Shown piece after piece: positions 35,102 through 43,850 of a stretch of DNA of 64,000 nt. Positions within the stretch are counted from its first letter, which is position 1. Every line of letters begins with the position of its first letter. The stretch covers positions 186,001 through 250,000 of the forward strand of contig NZ_VFRQ01000006.1 in the NCBI RefSeq assembly GCF_006385705.1, in the 5' to 3' direction. Under the pieces are notes generated by a model. The model saw nothing but the letters and a program-made list of their open reading frames with translations. It was not told the origin of the DNA and searched no databases. The position numbers and the translations under genes were made by a program. Source of the stretch: Pontibacter mangrovi. GTDB lineage: Bacteria > Bacteroidota > Bacteroidia > Cytophagales > Hymenobacteraceae.

Positions 35102-36334
35102 CTACGCTGTATACTTTATGTCAAAGCCTACTTTCTCCAGATCCTCCCAAAACCGAGGGTAGGACTTGCGCACCACGCCCGGCTCCTGAATAACCACGGG
35201 CTCCAGCAAGGCAACTGGCGCAAAGGCCATGGCCATGCGGTGGTCCTGGTAAGTGCGGAACGAGAGGTCTTTTTTGCTGAGGATACCCGGCTCCAGCCGA
35301 AACACGCCCGGCGTTACTTCCTGCAACGAGGCGTTCATGCTCAGCACCTCAATCTGCAGGGCCTGGATGCGGTCCGTTTCCTTAATCCGCAGGCTTTCCA
35401 GGCCCGTCATATCCACGCGGACGCCCATGGCTGCACACAGGGCCACAACCGTTTGCGCCAGGTCAGGACAGTCGGAGAAATCAAGGGAGATATGCCGCTC
35501 GTGCTCTTTTTTCAGCAGCCGCACGCCCTCTTCGGTAAACTCCGTGTACACCCCCAGTCGGTACATGATGTCGGCAATGGCGCGGTCACCCTGAAAGGAT
35601 TGCTCTTTCAGGCCCAGCAGTGTTATTTCGGCCTCCTTCGCCAGGGCCACCATGCTATACCAGTAGCTCGCCGCCGACCAGTCGGACTCCACCCTAAACG
35701 TAGCGGCTTTATACTTCTGTGGTTTTACGGTGATGGTGTTTCCCGTGAAATCAGCCGACACCCCAAAGTGCTGCATCAGCGAGCGCGTCATCTCGATGTA
35801 GGGCCGGGAGCCGATCTTTCCTTCCAGTTCCAGCTCCAGTCCATCGGGTAGCAGCGGCGCCATCATCAGCAAGGCAGAGATATACTGGCTGCTGATATCG
35901 CTGCGCACTTTCAGGTGCTTTTGGCCGCTGCCCTTAAAACCGCTGATCTTCAGAGGCGGGTACCCCTCCTCTCCCACATAAGCTATACTGGCCCCCAGCT
36001 CCCGCAGGGCCTCCACCAGAATCCTGATGGGCCGTTGGCACATACGGTCGGTGCCTGTTAAAGTCTTTTGCTGGCCGGTTATGGCATAAAAGGCCGTCAG
36101 GAAGCGCATCACCGTACCGGCGTCTTCGGCGTCTATGGTTTCGGCATCGCTTTGGAGCAGGCGCTGCAGCAGCTGCGTGTCGTTGGCCTCGGAGAGGTTG
36201 TGCAATTGCGAGGCCTGCCCTGACAGCGCGGCGATGATCAGCGCGCGGTTAGCTTCGCTCTTGGAGGCAGGCAGTTTTATACGTCCGGTCAGTTTGCCGG
36301 TGGGGTGGCTAAGGGTGAGGCTTTGGCTCATCAT
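35102..36334 (-). CDS. aroA: 3-phosphoshikimate 1-carboxyvinyltransferase (EPSP synthase)
   Basis: AroA transfers enolpyruvyl from PEP to shikimate 3-phosphate, the sixth step of the shikimate pathway. At 410 residues it is near the usual 430. Visible motifs are LPASKSEANRALIIAAL (substrate-binding Lys-Ser, near 22-38), EDAGTVMRFLTAFYA (near 85-99), DWSAASYW in the linker, LRIKETDRIQAL (near 320) and DHRMAMAFAP (near 365). Its start overlaps the aroB stop by 4 nt. Confidence 0.95.
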   Translation of the reverse strand: MMSQSLTLSHPTGKLTGRIKLPASKSEANRALIIAALSGQASQLHNLSEANDTQLLQRLLQSDAETIDAEDAGTVMRFLTAFYAITGQQKTLTGTDRMCQRPIRILVEALRELGASIAYVGEEGYPPLKISGFKGSGQKHLKVRSDISSQYISALLMMAPLLPDGLELELEGKIGSRPYIEMTRSLMQHFGVSADFTGNTITVKPQKYKAATFRVESDWSAASYWYSMVALAKEAEITLLGLKEQSFQGDRAIADIMYRLGVYTEFTEEGVRLLKKEHERHISLDFSDCPDLAQTVVALCAAMGVRVDMTGLESLRIKETDRIQALQIEVLSMNASLQEVTPGVFRLEPGILSKKDLSFRTYQDHRMAMAFAPVALLEPVVIQEPGVVRKSYPRFWEDLEKVGFDIKYTA

Positions 36335-37365
36335 AAGGTATAGTAGCGTAGTGATTCAACGATTTCCTGCACCGTTACCGGCTGGTCGTACACGGCTTTG
36401 CCGATGCCTTGCAGCAAGGTGCAGTTGATGGTGGAGCGGGTGTTCTTCTTGTCCTGCAGCGCCAGCTGCGCTATCTGCTGAATGTCCTGCTCGGTAAGCG
36501 GCACTTTCTCATAAACAGACACCAGGAAGGTCTCGATCTTGTCCAGCTCCTCTGCTGTCAGCAGCTCGTGCTTTTGGCTGATCCAGGCCTCACAGCGCAT
36601 GCCCACGGCCACGGCCTCGCCATGCAGCAGCGCCCGCCCCGGCTGCTCCAGCAGGTAGCTTTCCACAGCGTGGCCCACGGTATGGCCAAAGTTCAGGATC
36701 TTGCGCAAACCGCCCTCCAGCGGGTCCTGCTCCACTACCCTGGATTTTATATTGACCGAATGGCGGATCAGCCCCTCCCAGTCCTCTGTGAACAGGCCGA
36801 TGTGGCGCTGCTCCATAAAGGCGTCCTTGTCGGCAATCAGCCAGTGCTTGATGATCTCGGCATAGCCTGACTTAAGCTCCCGCTGCGGCAGCGTCTGCAG
36901 AAAGGCCGGGTTGATGAACACCGCCTGCGGCTCCTGGTACACACCGATATGGTTTTTGAGCCCGTGGAAATCAATACCGGTTTTACCGCCCACGCTGGCA
37001 TCCACCTGCGCCAGCAGCGTGGTGGGCACCTGCACAAAGTATAAGCCGCGCTTAAAAACGGCCGCACAAAAGCCGCCCATGTCGCCAATCACGCCGCCGC
37101 CCAGGTTTACCAGCACCGACCAGCGGTCCAGGTGCAGCTCCGTCATGCGTTGCCAGATCAGCTCGCAGGTCTGCAGGGTTTTGTGCTCCTCCCCGCTCCG
37201 GATATGGATCAGGTCGTGCTCAGGCAAGTATGGCTTCAGGATGGGATAGCAGTGGTGCAGCGTGTTCTCGTCTACCAGCACCGCCACCTTGCTAAAGGCG
37301 CGGTTGCTGAGTAGCTCGGGCAGCTCCTGCAGCGCCTGCTGGCCTATATGTATGGATTCTGTCAT
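36331..37365 (-). CDS. aroB: 3-dehydroquinate synthase
   Basis: AroB converts DAHP to 3-dehydroquinate using NAD and zinc. The 344-residue protein shows the NAD-binding VNLGGGVIGDMGGF, the VPTTLLAQVDASVGGKTGID signature, ELKSGYAEIIKHW (zinc Glu and catalytic Lys) and the zinc histidines in FGHTVGHAVE and LLHGEAVAVGM. Downstream overlap with aroA is 4 nt; 90 nt separate it from the DAHP synthase gene upstream. Confidence 0.96.
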   Translation of the reverse strand: MTESIHIGQQALQELPELLSNRAFSKVAVLVDENTLHHCYPILKPYLPEHDLIHIRSGEEHKTLQTCELIWQRMTELHLDRWSVLVNLGGGVIGDMGGFCAAVFKRGLYFVQVPTTLLAQVDASVGGKTGIDFHGLKNHIGVYQEPQAVFINPAFLQTLPQRELKSGYAEIIKHWLIADKDAFMEQRHIGLFTEDWEGLIRHSVNIKSRVVEQDPLEGGLRKILNFGHTVGHAVESYLLEQPGRALLHGEAVAVGMRCEAWISQKHELLTAEELDKIETFLVSVYEKVPLTEQDIQQIAQLALQDKKNTRSTINCTLLQGIGKAVYDQPVTVQEIVESLRYYTL

Positions 37366-37455
37366 GTGGGCAAGTATAGGAGTTAGAGTTAGATAGTTAG
37401 AGAGTTACGGTTTACCAACCTCAACAAGTAAACAAGGAAGCAATTTAACAATAAA

Positions 37456-38544
37456 TTAAACCCCATCTAAAATCTGCGTCTGTTTGCGGATAGACTCTAC
37501 GTGAATGAGTTTATAAAGCTCTTCCACAAAGGCCGGGTTGACGCCCGCTTCGGAGGCCCAATCGGCCCTTGTCCGGAAGATTTCCTGCCAGCGCTCCAGC
37601 TGCAGCACCTGCACGTTGTTCTGTTTTTTATACTCCCCTATCTGCTCTACCAGCGCCATGCGGCGTGCCAGCGCAGCGATGATGTCGTGGTCGGCCGCGT
37701 CTATCTGCAGGCGCAGCTGCTCTGAGCGGTTGGCCAGTTCGGCATCATCGTAATGTGTTTTGCGCACCTGCAGCTGCCGCACAATTTCGGCCAGCCTGTC
37801 GGGTGTTACCTGCTGCTCGGCATCGCTCAGGGCCAGGTCCGGCGTGGGGTGCGTCTCTATCATCACGCCGTCGTAGCCCAGGTCCAGCGCCTTCTGCGAC
37901 ACCGGGTAGATCAGCTCCCGCTTGCCTCCGATGTGGCTCGGGTCTACCACCATGGCCAGGTCCTGGTAACGCGCCTTCAGCTCAATGGGTATCTGCCACA
38001 CCGGCACATTTCTATACTTTGTTTTCTGGTAAGACGAAAAGCCGCGGTGAATAGCGGCCAGGTCCGTAACGCCGGCGTGGTAAATGCGCTCCAGGGCCCC
38101 AATCCACAAGGCCAGGTCCGGGTTCACGGGGTTTTTCACCATCACCGGCACATTCACGCCCTGCAGCGCGTCGGCGATTTCCTGCACGGCAAAGGGGTTT
38201 ACGGTGGTGCGGGCCCCGATCCAGAGCACGTCTATCTCCTGCTTCAGGGCCTCCTCCACATGCCGGGCAGTGGCCACCTCGGTCGCCACTTTCATCCCCA
38301 GTTCCCGCTTCACGCGATTCAGCCAGGCCAGGCCAGTTGAGCCCACGCCCTCAAAGCTGCCGGGGCGGGTGCGCGGCTTCCAGATGCCCGCCCGGAACAG
38401 GTGCACCTGCTGCCGCTTCAGCGCCTCGGCCGTTTGCATTACCTGCGCCTCGCTTTCGGCGCTGCACGGGCCGGCAATCACCAGCGGGCGGTCCGGGTCG
38501 GCCTGCAGCGCCGCAAAAAAAGATTCTCTGCTGTTAAACTTCAT
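37456..38544 (-). CDS. Bifunctional DAHP synthase / chorismate mutase type II
   Basis: A 362-residue fusion. Residues 1-265 are a KDO8P-synthase-like DAHP synthase, with LVIAGPCSAES near 20-30, RAGIWKPRTRPGSFEG near 51-66, VMVKNPVNPD near 130 and the C-terminal VDPSHIGGKRELI metal site near 215. Residues 275-362 are an AroQ-type chorismate mutase (DAADHDIIAALARRMALVEQIGEYKK near 280-305). This fusion is typical of Bacteroidota and lets prephenate or chorismate control the entry step. It heads the operon with aroB and aroA, and a TACCTTTG -7 element lies just upstream. Confidence 0.95.
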   Translation of the reverse strand: MKFNSRESFFAALQADPDRPLVIAGPCSAESEAQVMQTAEALKRQQVHLFRAGIWKPRTRPGSFEGVGSTGLAWLNRVKRELGMKVATEVATARHVEEALKQEIDVLWIGARTTVNPFAVQEIADALQGVNVPVMVKNPVNPDLALWIGALERIYHAGVTDLAAIHRGFSSYQKTKYRNVPVWQIPIELKARYQDLAMVVDPSHIGGKRELIYPVSQKALDLGYDGVMIETHPTPDLALSDAEQQVTPDRLAEIVRQLQVRKTHYDDAELANRSEQLRLQIDAADHDIIAALARRMALVEQIGEYKKQNNVQVLQLERWQEIFRTRADWASEAGVNPAFVEELYKLIHVESIRKQTQILDGV

Positions 38545-38562
38545 GTGTTATGCCTCTTGTTA

Positions 38563-38570
38563 CAAAGGTA
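38563..38570 (-). promoter_or_regulatory. -7 promoter element of the shikimate operon
   Basis: TACCTTTG on the minus strand is a perfect TAnnTTTG match 18 nt before the ATG of the DAHP synthase gene, implying a very short 5' leader. No clear -33 TTG is visible at the expected distance. Confidence 0.5.
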
Positions 38571-38718
38571 GCCGAAGCTGCTTAAAAAAGGCAGTTAACG
38601 TATGGTTTATACGATAAAAGCCCGCTTCTCCGGCCCCTAGGGTAAAACAGCCAAACCCTTTGCGGTGTTCGGGGCGTGGCACAAGTATAAAAATACCGAA
38701 AGCCAGGGCCTTACATGG

Positions 38719-38748
38719 TTGTGTGCTATGCCTGAAGCAGTATCTTTG
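38719..38748 (+). promoter_or_regulatory. Promoter of the proline dehydrogenase gene
   Basis: TTG at 38719-38721 and TATCTTTG at 38741-38748 with a 19-nt spacer match the Bacteroidota -33/-7 consensus. It lies 20 nt before the ATG at 38768. It also argues against the upstream in-frame start at 38660. Confidence 0.65.
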
Positions 38749-38767
38749 CAGCGCTAATTTTACCTAC

Positions 38768-39958
38768 ATGAACCCGATTACCAAAGTCTCTTTTGACGAT
38801 ACAGCCGTTGCTTTTTCATCTAAGTCAGACGCTGAGCTGTATAAAATGTACATGCTGTTTAAGGCCATGAACAGCAACGCCTTTGTAAAGATGGGCGGCA
38901 CCTTGCTAAGCACGGCGCTTAACCTGCACCTGCCGGTTAAATTTCTGATCAAGCCTACTATTTTCAACCACTTCTGCGGCGGCGAGACAATTGAGGAGTC
39001 GGAGCGCGCCATTCAGGAGCTGGGCAAGTATAACATCGGCACCATTCTGGATTACTCGGTAGAGGGCGAGGGCGACGAAAAAAGCTTTGACGCCACCCGC
39101 GACGAGCTGCTGCGCACCATCGAGAAAGCGCACCGCAACAAGCATATCCCCTTCTCGGTGTTTAAGATCACCGGCCTTATCGACATCAACCTGCTGGAGA
39201 AGGTGCAGAAGAAACAGGAGCTGTCGGCTAACGAGCGCGCTGCCTTTGAGCGGGGTCGCGACCGCGTGAACGCCATCTGCCAGCACTGCTATGAGCGCGA
39301 CGTGCGCGTGTTCATAGATGCGGAGGAAAGCTGGATCCAGGAAACCATCGACAACCTGACGTACGAGATGATGGCGCGCTACAACAAGGAGAAAGCCAAC
39401 ATCTACAACACTTACCAGCTCTACCGCCATGACCGCCTGGAGGTGATAAAGCGCGACTACGAGAACGCCATACAGGGAGGGTATTACCTGGGGGCCAAGC
39501 TGGTGCGCGGCGCTTATATGGAAAAAGAGCGCAGGCGCGCCGAACTGGAAGGCTACCCAAGCCCGATCAACCCCACCAAAGAGGCCACGGACGCGCTGTT
39601 TAACGAGGCGCTGCGCTTCTGCGTGGACCACATCGAGCGCGTGGCCTTCTGCAACGGCACCCACAACGAAGAAAGCTGCTACCTGCTGATGGAGCTGATG
39701 GAGGAGCACGAGATTGCCCCCCATGACCCGCGGGTATACTTTGCCCAGCTGTATGGCATGAGCGACAACCTCTCGTATAACCTGGCCTATGCCGGCTACA
39801 ACGTGGCCAAGTATGTGCCTTACGGGCCCGTGGTGGAAGTAATGCCTTACCTGCTGCGCCGCGCCAACGAGAACACCGCCATTGCCGGGCAGAGCAGCCG
39901 CGAGTTCAGCCTGATCCAAAACGAGATCGATCGCCGCAAAAAAGTAAAGAGGTTTTAG
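38768..39958 (+). CDS. Proline dehydrogenase (PutA-type PRODH domain protein)
   Basis: A 396-residue FAD-dependent monofunctional proline dehydrogenase oxidising proline to pyrroline-5-carboxylate. The barrel motifs are visible: LDYSVEGE, FKITGLIDINLLEK, FIDAEESWIQ, the flavin-contacting GAKLVRGAYMEKER near 278-291, FCNGTHNEES near 335 and the C-terminal VPYGPVVEVMPYLLRRANEN substrate-site segment. An in-frame start at 38660 would add 36 residues unlike the family and precede the promoter, so ATG at 38768 is used. The pyrroline carboxylate dehydrogenase is not in the window. Confidence 0.94.
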   Translation: MNPITKVSFDDTAVAFSSKSDAELYKMYMLFKAMNSNAFVKMGGTLLSTALNLHLPVKFLIKPTIFNHFCGGETIEESERAIQELGKYNIGTILDYSVEGEGDEKSFDATRDELLRTIEKAHRNKHIPFSVFKITGLIDINLLEKVQKKQELSANERAAFERGRDRVNAICQHCYERDVRVFIDAEESWIQETIDNLTYEMMARYNKEKANIYNTYQLYRHDRLEVIKRDYENAIQGGYYLGAKLVRGAYMEKERRRAELEGYPSPINPTKEATDALFNEALRFCVDHIERVAFCNGTHNEESCYLLMELMEEHEIAPHDPRVYFAQLYGMSDNLSYNLAYAGYNVAKYVPYGPVVEVMPYLLRRANENTAIAGQSSREFSLIQNEIDRRKKVKRF

Positions 39959-40019
39959 GCCGGGTAGGCCGGCTATGGTATGACCGGCCACCATTTTAAT
40001 GGCACCCCTATAAAAAACA

Positions 40020-40050
40020 CGGGGCCCCGCGCCATGCGCGGGGCCCCGAT
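40020..40050 (+). terminator. GC-rich terminator after the proline dehydrogenase gene
   Basis: A 13-bp perfect stem (40020-40032 and 40036-40048; CGGGGCCCCGCGC) with a 3-nt loop, flanked by AAAAAACA and ATGTGTTT which can extend the pairing. It also serves the convergent small lipoprotein gene. Confidence 0.75.
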
Positions 40051-40094
40051 ATGTGTTTCGGAACTATAAGCTTTTCGCCGTAGTCCTCTTTAAC

Positions 40095-40295
40095 TTACTC
40101 TACTACAGTTGCAGAGTCAGCCTCAACGTCAGCAGCAGCTGTGTCAACGTCTTCTACTACAGTCTCCTCAACAGCTGGAGTCTCCTCTACTGTCTCAGTT
40201 TCTACAGCTTCAGTCTCAGTAGTTGCTTCTTCGTTGTTGCAAGCTGTGAAAGAAAGAGCAAGAGCTACGATAGCGAAAGTGAATAAATTTTTCAT
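40095..40295 (-). CDS. Small Glu/Thr/Val-rich lipoprotein
   Basis: A 66-residue protein with a lipoprotein signal peptide (MKNLFTFAIVALALSFTAC, lipobox FTAC) followed by a very acidic, low-complexity mature part made mostly of Glu, Thr, Val and Ala. I chose the ATG at 40295 because it sits right at the signal peptide; an upstream ATG would add 15 hydrophilic residues. Function unknown; such short acidic lipoproteins are common in this group. It diverges from the sigma factor gene. Confidence 0.78.
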   Translation of the reverse strand: MKNLFTFAIVALALSFTACNNEEATTETEAVETETVEETPAVEETVVEDVDTAAADVEADSATVVE

Positions 40296-40440
40296 TTTGT
40301 GTTTGTGATTAAGAGTTTTGGTTTCGATTTTGACCTTCATACCGAAAACGGGCAGAGGTAACCCTGCTTTCTGAAAATTTTTAAAAATATTTTTTTGGTG
40401 GGTTACAAAACACCCCTCAGCGTATTAAATTTTGACTGGA

Positions 40441-41013
40441 ATGAAGAAGAGTTTGTATGAGACGGATGAGGCGGTGATAGAGGGCATCCGGCGCAGCGAC
40501 GAAAATGCGCTGGCCCACCTGTACAAACTATACTTCCCGATGATTTCGCACTTTATTTTGAGCAACAGCGGAACCGATGACGAAGCCAAGGACATTTACC
40601 AGGAAGGCGTCATCGTGTTCTACGAAAAGATAAAGGGTGATAGCCTGGAGCTTACCTGCCAGATTAAGACCTACCTGTACTCGGTGTGCCGGAGGCTTTG
40701 GCTCAAGCGCCTGGCAGAGAAAGGCCGCTACGCCACCAAGCTGGACGAAAGCGAAAGCTACCTGCCTGTGGAAGAAGACACGCAGCAGCACGAGGAGCAG
40801 GAGCGGCAGTTTGGGCTGATGGGCGAAGCGCTGGCACAGCTGGGCGAGCCGTGCCGCAGCCTCATCGAGGACTACTACATCCGGATGCAGAACATGCAGG
40901 AGATTACCGACAAGTTTGGCTACACCAACACCGACACGGCCAAAAACCAGAAGTATAAATGCCTGCAGCGCCTGAAGAAGATATTTTTTGCTACCTATAA
41001 ACCTGAAGTATAA
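40441..41013 (+). CDS. ECF-type RNA polymerase sigma factor
   Basis: A 190-residue sigma-70 family protein of ECF size. Region 2 is visible as DENALAHLYKLYFPMISHFI and DDEAKDIYQEGVIVFYEKI (about 19-65), and region 4 as LIEDYYIRMQNMQEITDKFGYTNTDTAKNQKYKCLQRLKK (about 140-180). The ATG at 40441 is preferred to an in-frame TTG 9 nt upstream. It is followed after 33 nt by a membrane protein with an anti-sigma-like N-terminus, so the pair probably forms a sigma/anti-sigma unit. Confidence 0.9.
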   Translation: MKKSLYETDEAVIEGIRRSDENALAHLYKLYFPMISHFILSNSGTDDEAKDIYQEGVIVFYEKIKGDSLELTCQIKTYLYSVCRRLWLKRLAEKGRYATKLDESESYLPVEEDTQQHEEQERQFGLMGEALAQLGEPCRSLIEDYYIRMQNMQEITDKFGYTNTDTAKNQKYKCLQRLKKIFFATYKPEV

Positions 41014-41046
41014 AACAGGTTGCCATAACGCTGGGAGAAAACCACT

Positions 41047-42132
41047 ATGCTAGAGTACCGCGCATACGAAGAGATAGAACGCTACCTGAACGGACAGATG
41101 GCGGCTGAGGAGAAAGCCGGCTTTGAGGCCCTGTTGCGCACCGATGCCACGCTGGCCGCGCAGGTGCAGGAGCACAGGCAGCTGCTGCTTACCCTCCAAC
41201 ACATGGGAGAGCGCCAGCAGCTTCGGCAGCAGCTCAAGGGCATCCATGCCCGGATGGAGCGTGACCAGGCTTCTGCGCCTCCGGCCGCCTGGAAAGTTTT
41301 CTGGAACCGCCACCGGCAAACCGTGGCCGTGGCCGCCAGCGTGTCGCTGTTCTCGGTGTTTGGTGCGCTGTGGAGCGTGCAGCAGCTTAAAAAGCCTGTG
41401 CAGCAGCACACGGCCCAGTATGTGGAGCTGCGGCGCGAGGTGGAGCGGCTGAAAAAGGCGCAGACCGCCATCATCAACGGCATCAACGATGCCACCAAGC
41501 CAGCCCCCCAGCCAGCGGCTTTCAGCGGAACCGGCTTTGCCATTTCTGCCAACGGCTATGTGGTCACCAGCTCTCATGTGGTAGAGGGCGCCGACTCGAT
41601 CATGATCGAGAACAAAACCGGCCTTAAGTATAAGGTGAGCGAAATCTACCGCGACGAAATACACGACCTTTCCATCCTTAAAGTGGCTGAAGAGGATTTT
41701 CAGGGCTTTGGCAAACTGCCTTATACTTTTAAAGGAACGGAGTCTGACTTAGGGGAGCGGGTGTTTACCCTGGGCTACCCGCGCGAGGACATCGTGTTCG
41801 GCGAAGGCTCGCTCAGCTCCGCCTCCGGCTTTGAGGGCGACACCACCGCTTACCAGATTTCCATACCGCTTAACCCGGGTAACAGCGGCGGCCCGCTGCT
41901 GGACGATAGAGGCAACCTGATCGGGGTCATTAGCGGCAAGCAGGCAGGGCAGGAAGGCGCGGCCTTTGCCATAAAATCCGCCTACCTCCTGCAGCTAATA
42001 GATGAACTGGCCCTTTCGGGGCAGGTGGAGCCTCTTGTTCTACCAAAAAATAATGCACTTTTTTCCCAAAACAGGCCCCAGCAGCTCAAAAAGCTGCAAG
42101 ACTATGTTTTTGTAGTAAAAGTGTACAATTAA
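41047..42132 (+). CDS. Membrane protein: anti-sigma-like N-terminus fused to a trypsin/HtrA-like serine protease
   Basis: A 361-residue protein. Residues 1-90 resemble a cytoplasmic zinc-less anti-sigma region (EEIERYLNGQMAAEEKAGFEALL), residues 93-110 are a single transmembrane helix, and a short coiled coil (VELRREVERLKKAQTAI) leads to a periplasmic trypsin-like domain. The full catalytic triad is present: H177 in TSSHVVEG, D207 in HDLSIL and S280 in NPGNSGGPL. No PDZ domain follows. The gene is 33 nt behind the sigma factor gene. The layout suggests a sensor that links envelope damage to sigma-factor release; that is inferred from the fusion and position. Confidence 0.85.
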   Translation: MLEYRAYEEIERYLNGQMAAEEKAGFEALLRTDATLAAQVQEHRQLLLTLQHMGERQQLRQQLKGIHARMERDQASAPPAAWKVFWNRHRQTVAVAASVSLFSVFGALWSVQQLKKPVQQHTAQYVELRREVERLKKAQTAIINGINDATKPAPQPAAFSGTGFAISANGYVVTSSHVVEGADSIMIENKTGLKYKVSEIYRDEIHDLSILKVAEEDFQGFGKLPYTFKGTESDLGERVFTLGYPREDIVFGEGSLSSASGFEGDTTAYQISIPLNPGNSGGPLLDDRGNLIGVISGKQAGQEGAAFAIKSAYLLQLIDELALSGQVEPLVLPKNNALFSQNRPQQLKKLQDYVFVVKVYN

Positions 42133-42287
42133 TTAGCGAAGCCACGTAACCCCTTGGCCAACCTTTGGTCCCGATACCAGTTTCTGGCCCTTAAAAGGCG
42201 TCAGGGTTAACATTTTCAGATGATTTCAGTTAAATTATAGTTGAAAGTTTAATTTCTAAACGAGCAATTATAATAACACTGAAAGCT

Positions 42288-43058
42288 ATGAAAAAGAGAA
42301 TGATAATTCCGATGGCGCTGGCAGCAACAATGCTTTTCGGCTGCGCAAGTTCCAATGAAAGTATGAATAATGACGCTACCGCCATGGACAGCGATATGTC
42401 TATGAGCGAGACGCAAACCATGGCCGGTACCACTTCCGACATGGAGGCCACGGATGACAGGAGCTCTAACAGCTCTATGAATACCGACAATACTGCTGAC
42501 ATGAACACAGCTGGTAACATGGGCGCTGCATCGGCCACAGCTGTAGCTAACTTGACGTTGGAGAACACTGGTACTGTAGAGGACATGTTTGAGAATATCG
42601 GCAACACAGAGCAGTATGATGTGCTGTCTCTGGCGAAGCAGGAGCCTAACCTGTCTACCTTCGTGCAGCTTGTGGAGCAGGCAGGGCTGACGAGTGATAT
42701 ACAGCGACTGGACAACGTCACTATTTTTGCGCCTACGAACGAGGCCTTTGCCAGTATCCCGCAAGACAAGCTGGAGTCGCTACTGCAGCCTGAAAACAAG
42801 GCGCAGCTGATGCAGGTACTGCAGATGCACGTACTCCCTCAAGACGTGGCTTCGGCGCAACTGCAAAATAACACCCGCATTGAGCTTACCGAGAACTCAT
42901 ACATCCCGGTTTCAGTTGGCATGAACAACACCATGGTAACTGTTGGCGGTGCAGAGATTGTGCGCTCTGATATTGAGGCCTCTAATGGTAGGATCCATGT
43001 GATCGACGGCCTGATTATGCCAAGCGACACCCGTGACGACGAAGCGATCGGACAGTAA
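42288..43058 (+). CDS. Fasciclin (FAS1)-domain lipoprotein, paralogue 1
   Basis: A 256-residue lipoprotein: signal peptide with lipobox FGC at about residue 19, a Met/Ser/Asn/Thr-rich linker to about residue 95, then a FAS1 domain (LSTFVQLVEQAGL, VTIFAPTNEAFASIP, LMQVLQMHVLP, RIHVIDGLIMP). FAS1 domains mediate adhesion or matrix binding. First of three adjacent FAS1 genes, 155 nt after the protease gene. Confidence 0.9.
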   Translation: MKKRMIIPMALAATMLFGCASSNESMNNDATAMDSDMSMSETQTMAGTTSDMEATDDRSSNSSMNTDNTADMNTAGNMGAASATAVANLTLENTGTVEDMFENIGNTEQYDVLSLAKQEPNLSTFVQLVEQAGLTSDIQRLDNVTIFAPTNEAFASIPQDKLESLLQPENKAQLMQVLQMHVLPQDVASAQLQNNTRIELTENSYIPVSVGMNNTMVTVGGAEIVRSDIEASNGRIHVIDGLIMPSDTRDDEAIGQ

Positions 43059-43080
43059 TTTTTTTGAATAACCCATACGC

Positions 43081-43115
43081 AAAGCCCTCTTTTTCCTTAA
43101 AAGAGGGCTTTATGC
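43081..43115 (+). terminator. Terminator between fasciclin genes 1 and 2
   Basis: A 13-bp perfect stem (43081-43093 and 43099-43111; AAAGCCCTCTTTT) with a 5-nt loop; the following T-run is weak. Confidence 0.75.
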
Positions 43116-43170
43116 TTTCCTGCCTCCGTATACCATAACCTAAAGCTTGTTTTGATGTAGAACGATAGAC

Positions 43171-43806
43171 ATGAACGCGAACATACTCTGCTTACTTATA
43201 CTATTGACCCTGTTTGGCTGTGCCTCCTCCGCAGACCTGGAAGAGCCGGCTGCCGTGGATGCCGACAACACCCAAAGCTCGGCTGTGCGGACAACCGAGA
43301 GCGAAGAAGCCGCCACCCCGGACTTCGGCAACATGTTCCCGGAAGTGGAAAGCACAGAAAAGTATAACATCCTCGCACTCATCAGGCTAGACCCGAACCT
43401 ATCCACCTTTGTGATGCTGGTGGAGCAGGCAGGAATGGAAGATGCCTTTGCCCAGGACAGTGCCCTGACAGTTTTTGCTCCCCTGAACACGGCTTTTTTA
43501 GACTGGCCACCCGACTCGCTGCACACGCTGATGCGGGAGGAAAACAAGGCGCAGCTCATCAGGCTCGTGCAACTGCATGTTGTATCCACCAAAACTGCTG
43601 CAGCAAGCCTGAACCAGCAACAGCACCTGGAAACGAGCGGAGGTGCCTACGTAGCCATACAGAAATCGCAGCAAGACGCCCCTGTCAAAATTGCGGAGGC
43701 TACCCTTGTAAAGCCAGATGTACCTGCCGCCAACGGCACGCTGCACATCATTGACCGGGTTCTAAAACCTTTGGAGGACGAACCGACGCCGCTGGAACAG
43801 CCGTAG
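43171..43806 (+). CDS. Fasciclin (FAS1)-domain lipoprotein, paralogue 2
   Basis: A 211-residue lipoprotein with signal peptide MNANILCLLILLTLFGC, a short acidic linker and a FAS1 domain (LSTFVMLVEQAGM, LTVFAPLNTAFLDWP, LVQLHVVSTKTAAASL, LHIIDRVLKPLED). It resembles paralogue 1 closely in the first half of the domain (YNILALIRLDPNLSTF against YDVLSLAKQEPNLSTF), consistent with tandem duplication. It lies 44 nt before the interrupted third copy. Confidence 0.88.
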   Translation: MNANILCLLILLTLFGCASSADLEEPAAVDADNTQSSAVRTTESEEAATPDFGNMFPEVESTEKYNILALIRLDPNLSTFVMLVEQAGMEDAFAQDSALTVFAPLNTAFLDWPPDSLHTLMREENKAQLIRLVQLHVVSTKTAAASLNQQQHLETSGGAYVAIQKSQQDAPVKIAEATLVKPDVPAANGTLHIIDRVLKPLEDEPTPLEQP

Positions 43807-43850
43807 TGACAGGAATAAGACAAGCAAAGATCCACTAAACCACATCATGT

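Noticed and set aside
38906..39994. A 362-codon open frame antisense to proline dehydrogenase
   Set aside because: The sense gene has promoter, terminator and all barrel motifs.
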